Shown one piece after another: positions 14,726-28,023 of a stretch of 64,000 nucleotides of DNA. How positions within the stretch are numbered: position 1 is the stretch's first letter; each line of letters starts with the position of its first letter. The notes beneath the pieces were generated by a model that had not been told where the DNA came from, ran no database searches, and saw only the letters and a list, made by a program, of their open reading frames with translations. Position numbers and translations under genes: made by a program. Origin of the DNA: Amaranthus tricolor (taxonomy: Eukaryota; Streptophyta; Magnoliopsida; Caryophyllales; Amaranthaceae); NCBI RefSeq assembly GCF_026212465.1, contig NC_080063.1, positions 19,587,297 to 19,651,296 on the forward strand. Direction: 5' to 3'.

Positions 14726-17700
14726 TCATGAATCAGAGGCATTATTGTCGACTTTTTTACGCTTAGCATCAGGCTCTTCACCTTCGTGATTTGCAGAACC
14801 ATTAATGGCCTCCGCACCCAAAAGTGATACGTGTTTGCTGGTTATCTGGCGGCCTGCACGAACCTTTGGTCCCCAATGTCTTTCTGGGTTTGGAAGAAAA
14901 CGAGCAATTTTCTTCGCCTGTGCTTTGCTAAGAGAGGCGACTGCTCTGGTAAAATTAGCCTGGTAGAATCAACATGGAATGAAAAGGATGAAATTAGAAA
15001 CTGGCTACAAGGATAGTGTTTCGTAGGGAAGAAAAACAACTGGGCCATACATGGGTGCCACCAACCAACTAAGCTTGGCAGACATCCAAATACTACATTT
15101 TATTACCCCAATGTGATCAAGTGGCTTTTGCCGAGGATCATACTATCAAGAAAGGGTTCGAAACAAAAAATGTAAATTTTACATTACAATCTACAACGAC
15201 CACATGGTGCATTCTCAATGGGACTAAAGATTTATAGCTTCTTCACGTCGAATTATAATATACTATATTCAAATTTATATTAAGCTGTAGATGACGTTTG
15301 CTACCAAGGTCAATCGAAGATGACTTATGTGTTTTTATCAAAGATAAAGGTTGTGTACAACCTACCGCAAAAACCCTAAGCAGGAGATACTTCTTTCATA
15401 CTAACTTGACAAGATGATCTTTCCGTCCCTAAGAGTTCGCCCCATTTGAACAAAAACTCAAAAAATTGGTCAAAGAAGGCAAACTTAAAAGGATAACGTA
15501 TTATACTTCAAAAAATTTATGCCATAACTTAAGAGTGTTCACGACCAAGTTCGCCACATGTTTGGAAAAGAGGTAGTAGTAAATATTGCGGCAGAGATGG
15601 AAACGAAATGAGGTAGGTTGTACCTGAAGTTCCGGTTCCTTGGAGAGTATAACGGTTCCAGATTGATCAGCTGGCTGAGGTTTAACCGGATGATTTTTCA
15701 CCTAGAACCCAAAAAAAAAAAAAAAGCCAAGTTAGTGCATTTTATTATATAAAAAGTCATGTATTACACAAAAGAAATTAACCACGAATCAGTATGACTA
15801 ATTTGTTAGAACATAAAATCGAAGATAATATGCGGTTTTGGCAAAAAAAAAAATGTCAAAAGTACAAGTTCTGCGAGATCTCGAAAATAGAGGTCAAAAT
15901 GATTTAATTACCCAACAGCGCATGATGTCCCAAACTACACTCATGGGAGCATCGGTTTTCAAACCGAGAGGACTTGCATGTGTTCCAGATATGCGATACC
16001 CGGCATTCAGTACGGCTGATCTAAATATTACAGCCGACGGAGATGTGCATTTCAGTGTTCCACAAAGGTTATGCAAGCACAAAAATAATGGAACGTCAGG
16101 AAGCTCCTGCGCAACAGGTCAAATGCAAAGATACATAAGAAAAGGATCAAATAAGCTGAATATCCAATCTAAGGGACGTTAATTTTACTTCCTGTAATAA
16201 TAGATTGTGAAGTAATTGTAGGAACAATTACCTCGGAAATGGTTGTCAGCAGTGCAACAATGCGATCATATGCAGGATAACGGTCCTTCATAGACTTCAC
16301 ATCTGATAGAATTGAAGTCACCCACTCTTGATCATGTATAGGAGCAGACCAAATAGGCCCACCCATGTTAAATTTCTTACCACAATCAGTACATTCTTGT
16401 GGGACAACAGGACCATAGCCAGGATAATATTTCACATTGTTATTCTACATAAACATGAAAAAATTCCAAAATAAATAAATAAAATAAAACTTTAAAAGTA
16501 AAAAATTGAGCAAGATATTCACATAGGCATCCAACAGTGTTCATTCGGGTCATCGGGTTGATTTCAAGTAAGGTGTTTCCGGTTGGTCTGAAATCGGGTT
16601 TTGTGTCTATATAGTTTTTTACATAATTGTAAATCATTCTTGAAGTCAGGTTAAATCGAGTTCGGTTACAAGGTCGGGTAAATTCCGGGTCATCAGGTGT
16701 GTTTTGAACACCTCTACATCCATGCATCCTAGGCTTCTTTATTTAATTGCTAAAATACCCCCAAAAATTAAAATCTATGAAAACTTCATATCTATAGAAA
16801 TGACATAGTAAGAGTACCTTGGATATAGTTCTCCCCAAAGGCTGTAGATGGAAAGAATCACACCCGACACACTGGTAAACGTATGATAGTTTGAGAGGAG
16901 TCTCCTTCATGACACTAGCAGAACTGCCATTAGCATATACCCGTCAACAAATTGAATTTTTGAAGAAGCTATAAAAATCTAGAAGTCCAAAGACAAACTA
17001 CATAAAAAGCATCGTAAGCTAACATGACATTTTCCGGACAAGATTATTCCTAAAAGAGCTTAAAGGTAACGTATATCATTACTTAATTGTTTTAATATAT
17101 ATGAAACGACAACGATTTTAACGGCTAAGCAAATTTACAACAGAATCCAAATCGTGATTATAGTTAGGATAAAACACCCACCTGTATATGCGAACAAAAA
17201 CCCGAATGTAGAAATCAATTCGTACAGATAGTACAGGAACAATGTAGCGTTTATACCGATTAGCATGGCTCTGCATATAACAGTCAAGGTCAGCCAAATG
17301 GAATACATATAAAGCAATATTGGATCAACAACGAATTAAAAACTTATAGTAAAATAAAAACAAGAAATCATAGTACAAACAGAATATAGCATCAAAGAAC
17401 GGAAAACCAGTTCACATAATTACAAAAGGGCTACAAGCACAGATAAATTTTTCAACAAGTACAAATGGCAATCAAACCACAAGGGAATTCTTTATAAGTT
17501 CTCTCTAAATTAAGATAGTTCACATAAGTACCTCGATGCTAGCAAGTAAAATCCTCAACGCCATTTCATGACAATATTTAGCTCTCAATGGAATTGAACC
17601 ATATCTGTCAAAAAAAATAAGTCAGTACTCAGTACTAAACGTCTACACCATACAATCTATAACACGACCAGGGAGATCATCAAGAATGACAAGGACCACA

Positions 17701-20354
17701 TACTTTGAATAGCAAACCTCTGCATTACCACCACACAATACTGCCATATCTGTGGCTGTGCACATAAGCATACCACCATCAACAACAGACTGGACAGCTG
17801 AGTCTAAAAAGATAGACGGAGTACCATATGGATCAAGATCAACCTTGAAGCAAAACAAAAACAATTATCAGTGTGTTTCATAGGGGAAATTGAGAAAAAA
17901 TGAAACCACAAGACACTAACATAAAAAAACCATTTTGTTGACTCAAAAATAAAGAGGATAAATGAAAGATCAAATATATTCCTCAAAAGGTTGTAGCAAT
18001 GAGGTCTAACTAAAAATAAGATCCTCAACAAAAAAGATAAAAATCACATAATTGGAATAAGGATGGTGTTTCTTTGATACAATGCATTGAAAACTAAAAC
18101 AACAATAAGGCAATGAAAGTGTAGGATTCTCTTTTACCCATACTTGGATTATTTATAACAAGGCATAAAAAGGCGTCAAACAAGACAATCAAAGACACAC
18201 ACAATCAACGAGTTAGTACCATACCACATCAAATTCTTTGGGATGAGTAAGCATATAAACCCGAGCATCTGCTAGGTCAGATTCCACCTTTGAACATGCC
18301 ACTGAACCGTTAAATTTTATGTTTCTGCGGCATGCTTCAACACAAGCTGTACAAAAGTAGGCACAACTATCAGCAAGCAAATACTATCTCTTATTGAAAA
18401 AATGTTAGAACAATTTACGATATACAACTGTCGTTCAACATACCTTTATCATTGTCCAATGCAATGACCTGACCTATTCCCTCAATTTCACGGGCATATC
18501 TCAGAGCTCTTAAACCAGACGCAGACAAAGCCTGCAATTTAAATACACAAAAGATTCATCTCAATGGAATAAAAGAACAAACATCTAATGGCATTATAAA
18601 AACAAAAGATTGGGCTCATTTGGCTTCTAGTTCTACACAAACAACATTCCATCACCCTAACGCCATAAGCTGTTTCACATAAGTGGGGTTTGGGGGATCA
18701 TATTTACGCAATCTTACCCTTCTTAGTGATATCACAGAGGTTGTTTTCAATTTACTCCTTAATAGCAAATATCATCAGCAACTTCACATATATAAAATGT
18801 GCAAATAATTTGACGAATTATTTTAATATAGTCCATTAGAATTAGAAACCCCCATCAAAATAAAAGACAAATTTAGCATGTCCACCAACATATAAAATAC
18901 CTCAAGAACTCTAGGGGGCTTTAGTTCTCGATGAGCTTTCCCTCCTACGTTATTGCTTGGTTCAACTATAGTGCTACAAGATGCATCCTCTGGCTTTAAT
19001 TCATGTGCATCACCATCATGAACCCCATTGGTTGTTTCGGGTTCAACACGTACTAGCACATTCTCAGAAGCAACTGCATCAGATTTACCTTCAAATTTGT
19101 TAACTTTGGCTTTCTTTGACAAAAATGCTTCATGTTCTTCTTGACGTTTGTTTATAAATGTTCTTAGGACAGCAATGGACATATCCCTATTGTTAACCTG
19201 ATTACATCATATCATAAAACCAAAAATTAGAACCGTGCACATATTCACCCCAAATACCTAGCATTCTTCCATTTCGCAAAACAAAGATCATTGAATAAAA
19301 CTAGACACTAACACGACCTCATTTTACTCACAAGCCAAATCACACAAATTCTAACTTCAGTAATCACTTAACCTATTGTTACTCAAAATAACTTATTTTG
19401 GCAAAATTGAACTCATTTCTACCTGGCTGAACTCATATTTAATTTTAAGATTTTTAGTGAATTAAGTCTATTTATGCTTGCTTACTAATATCCAAAGTTT
19501 GACAATAACACATATATCACCATCTAAACCAAAGATATATGGCTCCATCTAAATGAGCAAAGACAAATAAACACAAAAAACATTGCAAATAGATGCATTT
19601 TCCATATGCTTATTCAAGGAATTGATTTTAACATTTCACTATGCAATAAAAAACTACCTCTAAGTTACCCAACAAATGTAATGAAAATCAGGACTAAAAA
19701 CCAAAACTTTGTCAATAAACGATGAACATCAATAATTTCCTTTAGCCATTGTTAATTAGACAACCTCCATGTGGTAATCGTCGCTCATTGCTGGTTCCAA
19801 CCCTGGATAAAGGATGAGAATGAGCGGTAGGTTTATGACAACGAGCTCCATAAAACCTAATCACATCCCTAAAAACTAGTCGACCCCAATCTTTTGGGCT
19901 CAAGGCTTTGGCATTGTTATTGATATTATATAGCTATTGTTAATAAGACAATACAAGATTAGCAAAATTACATATTATTATTCAAAACAAATTCATCCCC
20001 AATAAAATTTTAGTAGTATTGGGAACAATCGATTCATCCCTCTTTCTAAATACAAACATCATTACAAACCCAATTCAAAACAAAACACTTTAAACGATTA
20101 AGATTGAATCAACCCTAATCAAAAACATCACTAAAATCAAATAACGGCAATACTAAAATAACTTGAATTGAAAAGGGCAACAACTTTAAATGATTAAAAA
20201 CAGCAAAAGATCACTAAAATCAAACCTGGGCTTTATTGAAAAACACTTCATTATTACGATGCATAATAATCTCAGCTTCCCCTTCTTTAATAACAACATA
20301 ATCATTGAAATCAACACTCTCTTTTTCAACTGAACCTTCCTTTGAATCACCCAT
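14726..20354 (-). CDS. TRM1: tRNA (guanine(26)-N(2))-dimethyltransferase, TRM1 family
   Basis: Uses S-adenosylmethionine to make N2,N2-dimethylguanosine at G26 of tRNAs. Twelve minus-strand exons: 20354-20226, 19197-18901, 18531-18444, 18346-18225, 17843-17704, 17604-17532, 17270-17182, 16923-16818, 16444-16232, 16106-15912, 15701-15624, 14959-14726; phases agree, giving 587 residues. Seen: [20 protein letters not shown] near the N-terminus, SAM motif [18 protein letters not shown] (143-160), [18 protein letters not shown] with the catalytic-type DPYG, a zinc site of two CxxC pairs (CVGC...CTDC), [10 protein letters not shown], and [15 protein letters not shown] with a basic DAKRKKVD near the C-terminus that may be a nuclear signal. 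The first in-frame ATG is used. Introns host a hAT-like MITE and an RTE tail. Confidence 0.96.
16536..16716. mobile_element. hAT-like MITE in TRM1 intron 8
   Basis: The right end reads (reverse complement) TAGAGGTGTTCAAAACACAC and the left end AGTGTTCATTCGGGTC. Similar 8-base flanks CATCCAAC and CATCCATG suggest a hAT-sized target duplication. Related sequence lies at about 39020-39173 and 52150-52262. Confidence 0.55.
19750..19935 (+). mobile_element. RTE-type LINE 3' end in TRM1 intron 1
   Basis: The stretch CGACCCCAATCTTTTGGGCT then CAAGGCTTTGGCATTGTTATTG is the 3' terminus of a plant RTE subfamily that ends in a short GTTGTT-like tail. No coding part remains. It lies antisense to TRM1. 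Confidence 0.55.
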
Positions 20355-20859
20355 ATTCTTCTCTCTATCAATGGCGGAAGAAAATGGCAGTTTTAAATAT
20401 TCAAGATGGGAGGAAATGGGGAAGTTTTTGTGGGTAATTTATGTTCAAATTTGAGAAGTTTAGAGAGTATGGCCGTGGGTACATACACTAAGTATTAGAT
20501 ATTGTATAGAAGGCAGTTTTTATATGTATCCACTTTCTTATAGACTGATCTTTTGTCAAAACCCTATCCTATATGTTCATTGTTAATTTTCGTTTTTAGT
20601 TTCTATAAATTATATTAAATTAAATTAATTATTACACTTCGAAATTTTACAAAAACAAATTCAAGTAATATAGGAGTACTTCATATGGAAGAGTTTGTAT
20701 AAATTTGGTATATATCATTTTTTTTAGAGAAGGAAAACTAAGAAACAGATAAAATCATATCGGAATACAAAGCATCCTCTAGCCAGGTCGGGCCAAATCC
20801 ATCCCACACCTCCTGACTAAGACCACAAGGGCCCACTTAGTTAATCTATGGACAACCCA

Positions 20860-23800
20860 ATTACAATCATGAAAGCAAAAGAGGAAAGAGAGCAATCTAA
20901 AATGACTACGAAATGACAAACAATTATCAATAATAGTCTGGACATGAAAACCCCGACTACCGAAGCCATTTTAAGCGTCAAAAATAACCTTGCAGTCACC
21001 AATAAAATGCACATCGCTCCAACCCTTTTCTTTAGCCACGGATATCACTCAAAACAAAGCTCGAGCCTCAACAATCTCTGCCGAACCATCAAACCAAACA
21101 CTCTTCGAACCCACAGAAATGAACTTTTCCTCTGAATCACAAGCAATAAATCCAATACTATGCTTCTCACCGCCAACAGAAAAAGGCCCATCAATATTAA
21201 CCTTGATCACACCCTCCAAGGGCTTCCTCTAGACAGCCAAAACTCTAGACATACTACCCAAGTGCCGCTCCAGCAAAAGAGCGTTATGGTACTCATGAAC
21301 CCAATCTAAGGTTTTCCGGTAAGAGAGACGAGGAGAAGTCTGAACATTATAAAATATACCTTTGTTTCGAAAAGAAAACCAAGGATGACTAGGAAAAGAA
21401 AACTCAACAACCTTCCAAAGCTCGCAAGACCAAGGACACTCAAGGAGTAAGTGCATTAAATTTTTCTCACATCCACACCTTGAACAAAGAATATGATCCG
21501 AAATACCTTTCTTACGAAGGTTAAACCCATGGGGAAGAATATCCCAACAAAAACCCCAAGTAAAATCACGAACTATCGGAGGAACCCTCAACTTCCATAT
21601 CTTGGCCTAAATCGGATCTGGACCCGAAAAGCAAGACTCCTCCACCATCCCATGCATCGCCTGAAGATAAACATCTTTTACATGAAACCTCCTTTCTGAA
21701 CTCAAGGCCCAACACAACTCGCCCTCACCTCCTCTAAGACTAATGGGAATACGAAGGATTCTCTTGACTTCAAAAGACAAAAACACATCTCGAACTAAAT
21801 CCTCCCGCCACTTCTTGTTAACTGAATCAATAAACAAATCAAGATTAGTATCAATACCCAACTCTCCTCTAGGAGAAATGATTCGAACCGAACCAGCGCC
21901 ATCGAACCAAGCATCCTTCCAAATACGAATGTTGTTCCCATTACCCACTTTCCAACGCAACCCATTTCCAATCACCTTACGAGAGTCCAGAATACTACGC
22001 CACCCATAACTAGGATAATGACCGATCTTCGCACTCCAAACATCACTAGAATAAAAAAATAGCGAGCTTTGAGAGAGCGCGCTAACAAAGTATCCAGAAT
22101 GGATCCTCCACAACTTTTTGGCCAACATAGCCTTACTGAAAACCTCCACATCCCTAAACCCCAAACCACCACAAATCTTAGGTTTGCAAAGAATACCCCA
22201 AGACTTCCAACAAATGTCATTCTTGTCTTTCGGAAAACCCCACCAAAACCTTCAAGTCATGATGCTCAATCTTTACATAGACCAAACGGAAGCTGGAAAC
22301 AACTCATCGCAAAGGAAGGGATAGTCTGAACAACAGTTTTAATAAGAACCTCTTTCCTCGCTCTCGAAAGCAACTTCTCTTTCCAACCTTGCAATTTCTT
22401 CCACACCCAATTTCGCAGAGTCGCAAAAAAAATCTTCTTAGATTTATCAAAAATCATAGGGAGACCCAAGTATTTACCATGCATGGCAACCCCCACAAAA
22501 CCTAAAGACACCTTGATAAGGTGACAGGTCCGAGACTCAAGCTTACTACTAAACGATATCTCGCTTTTCTCCACATTAATCTTTTGACCAAACAAAAATT
22601 CATAATGACTCAAAATATTTCGAATTGTTTTAGCCTCCTGAACAGTAGCACGGGTAAAGATAATACTATCATCAGCAAAAAATAGATGAGTAATATCAGG
22701 CGCACCTCGAGCAATAGCAACCCCTCTCAACATTTTAGAAGCGTAAGCTTTCTTGATTAACGCACCTAAATTCTCAGCACACAATAAGAACAAGTATGGA
22801 GAGAGAGAATCCCCTTGACGAAGGCCCCTATGAGGAATCATTGAAACTGACAGTTGCCCATTCACCAGGAAAGAATAAGAAACCTTCGTTACACACTCTA
22901 TAATTCTATGAACCCACCTTCTTGGAAAACCCATCTTCAACATAATCCCCTCCAAATAATTCTACTCAATCCTATCGTAAACCTTACTCATATCAAGCTT
23001 CAAGGCCATAAAACCTCTTTTGAAAGCAGAACTAGTTTTCTTGAAGTGGAAAACCTCCGAAGTAAGCAGAATATTATTAGTAATAAGTCTCAGGAACAAA
23101 CGCACTTTGGTTGTCATTTATGATATTTGGAAGAAAAATCTTCATCCTGTTTGCAAGAGCTTTCGAAATGAGTTTATAAGAAATGTTGCACAAACTAATA
23201 GGGCGTAAATCCTTCATGTGTTTAGGCTTCTTCACTTTTGGGATCAAAACCACATTAGTCTCATTAATACAATTCGGCATATTCCCATTATTAAGAAACT
23301 AAATAGCCATGCTACTCACCTCCTCCCCAACTATATCCCAAAACTTATTATAGAACAGGGCTGAAAGCCCATCCGGACCAGGAGATTTTCCAGGATGCAT
23401 ACATTTCAAGGCAACCAAGATCTCATCCTTAGTAAACGGCTTAAGAAAAGAAGCACACATATCATCAAATAAACGCACATCAATGTTATCAATTTGATCA
23501 ATAGAAATGGGAAAGCGAGACGAAATAAAAAGATCAGAATAATAGGCACAAAAAACAATTATTATATCCAATTGCTCAACTTTTTCTACACCATTTGAAT
23601 TAAACAAAGACTTAATTCTATTTTGTTTCCTACGATGAGAAGCACGGTAGTGAAAATAGTAAGTATTTTTGTCCCCATCTCGAAGAATAAATGGTCTACA
23701 TTTTTGTCAAGCCTCAGTTTCAATCTTCATTCGTATATCTCAAATCTCAATCTCAACCCAACCCTCTTCCTCAATAATGAAAACAGTTTGAAGACTTTGA

Positions 23801-24748
23801 ACCAACACCCGAAGTCTCTTTAGTCTCTTCAAAAGCCACTGATGACATTTATAGATATTATTAAAAGTATGATTATCCCATCTCCCCAAAATGCGACCAC
23901 AGTGAAAAACCTTCTCAGTCCAACCCCCATGAGTCAACCTCTAAGCCTCGTGCCAAGCATTAACCATCACTTCCTTAAAATCACCCACATGAAGCCACTT
24001 AGCCTCAAACTTAAATGGCTTCTCATCCCAAGGAACCTCGCTCCCATCCCTAATAATCTCTTTGCAAGATATAAGACTATGATCAGAAGAATCCCATATG
24101 ATATTTTTCACAACAAAAGAAGGATAAAGATCCAACCAGTCATCGTTAGTAAGAGCTCTATCCAACCTCTTTTCTATAAAATTGTCATTTCTTCGATTAG
24201 ACCAAGTGAACTTATAACCGAAGAAACCCAAATCTTTCAACCCACACACAACGATGGCATCACGAAACCCCGAAATAGAAGAAAGATCACAAGCATTACC
24301 ACCCTTTTTTACCATCTCGAACAAGACCTCATTAAAGTCACCCGCTAAGAGCCACCACATAGATGTAGCCCTCCCAAGATCTCGAATTAAATCCTAAGTC
24401 TTCCATTTCTGCCCAACTTCCGACCACTCGTAAATACCAGTTCCTCTCTAATACTCACCAGAACCACATTTCCCCTCGAAGTCGATAAACCGCTGCCCCA
24501 TCGCACGTATTGTAACATCTAACTCTTTAGACTAAACAAAGCAACACCCCCTGATCTTTCAACCACATCGACCCACACATAATTTGCAAAATTCAATTTT
24601 CGTTGAATCTTGCGCATATCAGAAGCCCATCGTTTCGTCTCACACAAAAAATGATATCTGGAGAATTCTGGTGAATCAGATCCACAAGGGATTGAACTGG
24701 CCCAGGACTCCCCAACCCACAACAATTCCAAAATAATAGATTGGTCAT
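20860..24748 (-). pseudogene. LINE ORF2: endonuclease, RT, zf-RVT, RNase H
   Basis: Starts MTNLLFWNCCGLGSPGP at 24748, the opening of an APE-type endonuclease (family NCRGLGNP). Further pieces are LCETKRWASDMRKIQRKLNF and GDFNEVLFEMVKKGG (24360-23941). RT motifs are [20 protein letters not shown] (23280-23077), GLRQGDSLSPYLF and HLFFADDSIIF with catalytic ADD (22955-22266). A zf-RVT region (DHILCSRCGCEKNLMHLLLE, 21591-21229) and an RNase H remnant (VKVNIDGPFSVGG...VEARALF, about 21220-20860) follow. The frame is broken at least six times, so it is inactive. Confidence 0.9.
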
Positions 24749-27242
24749 TTATCACCAAGAGCTCAATTCGTGGGGCCCGCCACTTTCGAATTAACACCAA
24801 AACAACCACTATCAATGTAGCAGGAGCGGTACTCTCGATACATGATTAACATTAATAATTATACGTAAGATAAATAATGCGGAAGTGTAAAATGCCGAAC
24901 TGCTCAAAACAATTTAAACTGAAACCATTTAAAACATAAGTTAAAAATCTTACAACTGAGAAAATATAACATAAGGTTTGCTTAAATAAGATAAAAAAAA
25001 ACATAAGTACAATATAGTCATCAAAGTCATCAAGTAAAATCAATGCAGCTAAGTTCTCGATATAATAATTAAAGTTGCGGTCTGGATCGAAATCTGAGCT
25101 AAATTTTCCTGCAAAATACTGTCATCCACAATACGGATGACAGTCGATTGAATCGGTCAACGATAAAGCCAAGTACAATTTTCTCAACAAGCTTATGATG
25201 CGATAATTAAATCATGCTTACAAAATAATCATCAAGCACAATATAGAAGGTTATTACTTATTGACCTTTATTAAGCCATTAAAATACATTCTCAATACGT
25301 GCAGAAGTTCATTACTGCTTCTAAATACTTGGTAACCTTAATGCTTATTCAATCAAGTTCGATTAAGCCTCATAATTTTATCATCATAGCACATCAAAAG
25401 ATCACAACAATAATGACAACTGATATATGTAAGGATCCGGTTAGGTGAGGATCGTAGTCCTAAAACCTAACTTTGGTGGGAGTCGTCACTCCTCTTAATA
25501 CTGTTATGCTCGAGACTCTACAGGATGAGTTTTTCTCGGAGCCCCTGTTTGACACCGCATTTTACGTGCCAGTCCTTGGTTCGACGTTGCCTTACTATCA
25601 GAGTCATACAATCAATATCATGCAATATTAAACAAGACTCTAAACCGAAATAGTTTACATTCTTATAAATCAAACTTCCACTAGTCAAAGCTATATTAAG
25701 ATTCTTGAGGCTAAACTAAGTCATTATTATGTCATAAATAATCGTCAAAGTCAAGGGTAATATTTCTAAGTACTTAATAACGTATTTAATCAAATAATCA
25801 AGTAAAATAGTAAAACGGATCTATCATAACTATGAAAAATAATCCAACAAGTTATTAAGGGTCCAAAATCTAAATGAAATGAGTTTTCAAGAAAACAACG
25901 CTAAGCATTTCAACAAATTAGTTTGACTATTTTACCGATAAACCGATTAATAATTCTTTATAATTACTTGAGTCCAAAATAAAAATTTTTATCAAAACAC
26001 CAAAATGTTAAGGAATCATTTTAAAGAGATAAGTTTATTTAACTAATAAAATTCATGATTATTATTTTAAATAATTAATACAATCATTTTAGCCATAAAT
26101 CGATTTATACAAAAAAAACAATTAAAGTCCATACGGTCCACGATAATTTTGCCAAGGGTCATCAAGAGATTCAACATATTATAGGAGTATACCAAAAAAT
26201 TACAAGTTAAGAAGAGCGCATTTAATATTTATTTCTTTTTTAACTTTTTTTTCAAATTTATTAATAAACTTTTAACTTATTTTAAACTTAAGTAATATAT
26301 TTTCTTAGCTATTTTTAATAATTAAGAAAGTATTCAACACCGCTTCCTATTAGAATAATATTTTAATGCAATTAAACGTTATTTTAATGAAGTAAAACTC
26401 AAGAAACATATCTAAAATGATATCCTAAATCTTAGCTTTTATAAAGTACTTATAAAATACTTTTTTTAAACTTTCTAGTTCACATCAATTTAATCTAGCA
26501 AGATTTCATCACAAAAACATCACTAGATATTATTTTTAAGTATTTTCTCAATGCAAAAGTTCATAAAGCTAGCATACATGAAACTTAAAATAATATTTCA
26601 CATAAAAAAATTCATATATATCCACATTATCATATTAATCAATAATTTTCATATTTATAACTTTTTTTAGAATGTCCCAAAAGTATTATTGTTTTGACAA
26701 AAATATCACTAAACTGGATATGACTTTAATATAACCATGTAAAGTTTAAATGATTAAAAATCATGTTGATCATGCTTTTTATATTATCAAGTAACCATAA
26801 ATAAATATCACATAACGAGAAGGTTACCATTTTCTTCCAAAGGTGGTGCTAAACCAAGTAAGAGAATAATAATAGGAAAAATAAGAACTAAAAGAAATAA
26901 ACTCCAAAAGAGAAAGTCTTCAAGACTCCAAGCTTCAGAAAAGTAGATCTTCAATTACTCCAAAAAAAAAATGATATCCAAGCTCTAAAAGATAATATTT
27001 GACTTTTCAAAAGTTGATCATTATTAAGAAGTGATAAGATCAAGCTCCATCTTCATTTGATTCTTCAACTAATAAAAATGGTATAGAGTTAATAAGATGT
27101 TAATAAAGTGAAGATATAAGAAAGAATGATAGAAAGATTTGATAATGGGGTGCAAGTGATCTCATTGCTAAAGAGGTATTTATAATGGGTTTTGAGCAAC
27201 TTTTTAGTTCATAAGATTATATGAAAAAGAGTGTTAGGAGTA

Positions 27243-27365
27243 TAGAAGAAGGTTAAATTGTGTAAGTGATTTAGAGTGTGTAAGTGAATGTGTAAGAGTT
27301 GGAATGTGTAAGTGAATGTGTTAGAGTTGGAGTGTGTAAGTGAATGTGTAAGAGTTTAGAGTGTA
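27243..27365. repeat. Minisatellite inside the 3.2-kb insertion
   Basis: Three or more direct copies of a unit of about 28 bases containing GTGTGTAAGTGAATGTGTAA; the related GTAGAAGAAGGTTAA motif occurs on either side. Confidence 0.8.
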
Positions 27366-27777
27366 GAAGAAGGTTAACTTGTATAAGAAAATGGTAATAG
27401 CTTGTGTAAGTGATGAACATCATGGATTGAAGTAGAAAGGATTTTAGTTCATCAAATTTTTATTCTAGTTTATACAAGTGAAATGTTTTAAATTAATTGA
27501 AAAGTTTGATTAAGGTTTGATTATGAAAATATGATAGTTTATTTAAAAAATTTTGGTTAAAACTATACTTTAAGTTAATAAGAAACATATAGTTAATTTT
27601 TAGGTATAAAATAATTAAATCAAAGTTGTAAGGTTAAAATGATAAGTAGTAAAGTTAGTTTAAGGAAACAAAATTGAAACTTAACGTTTTAACAAAATCA
27701 TAAATATAATATTAAAATTTTGTTTTTCGTAGTATAAAATAATAAAATAATATTTTAGTGCTTATAATCAAATTTAA

Positions 27778-27779
<2 letters not shown>

Positions 27780-27868
<89 letters not shown>
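27780..27868. repeat. (AT)n microsatellite
   Basis: About 88 bases of AT dinucleotide inside the LTR-like insertion. Confidence 0.97.
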
Positions 27869-27872
<4 letters not shown>

Positions 27873-28023
27873 TTTAATATTTGAAAGAAATTACAAAATC
27901 GAAAAAAGGTTTAGGAATTAAAGGTAATTTGAATTTTATAACCAAAGGATTAAGAATTCAAATTAAAAAATTTTCAAAATAATTAATCGAAAGATTAAAA
28001 TTAAGAAATTTGAGACTGCTACA

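Larger units (their letters stand above)
24816..28023. mobile_element. 3.2-kb LTR-like insertion in the LINE, probable solo LTR
   Basis: The ends are an inverted TGTAGCA...TGCTACA pair and the flanks are ATCAA (24811-24815) and ATCAC (28024-28028), a near-match 5-bp duplication. LINE ORF1 continues on both sides, proving insertion. No gag-pol frame is visible, so a very long solo LTR of a gypsy-type element is most likely. It contains an AT microsatellite and a 28-bp minisatellite. Confidence 0.65.

Noticed and set aside
23842..24348. 168-codon open frame on the plus strand
   Set aside because: It is the reverse strand of LINE ORF2 endonuclease; the minus-strand frame has recognised motifs.
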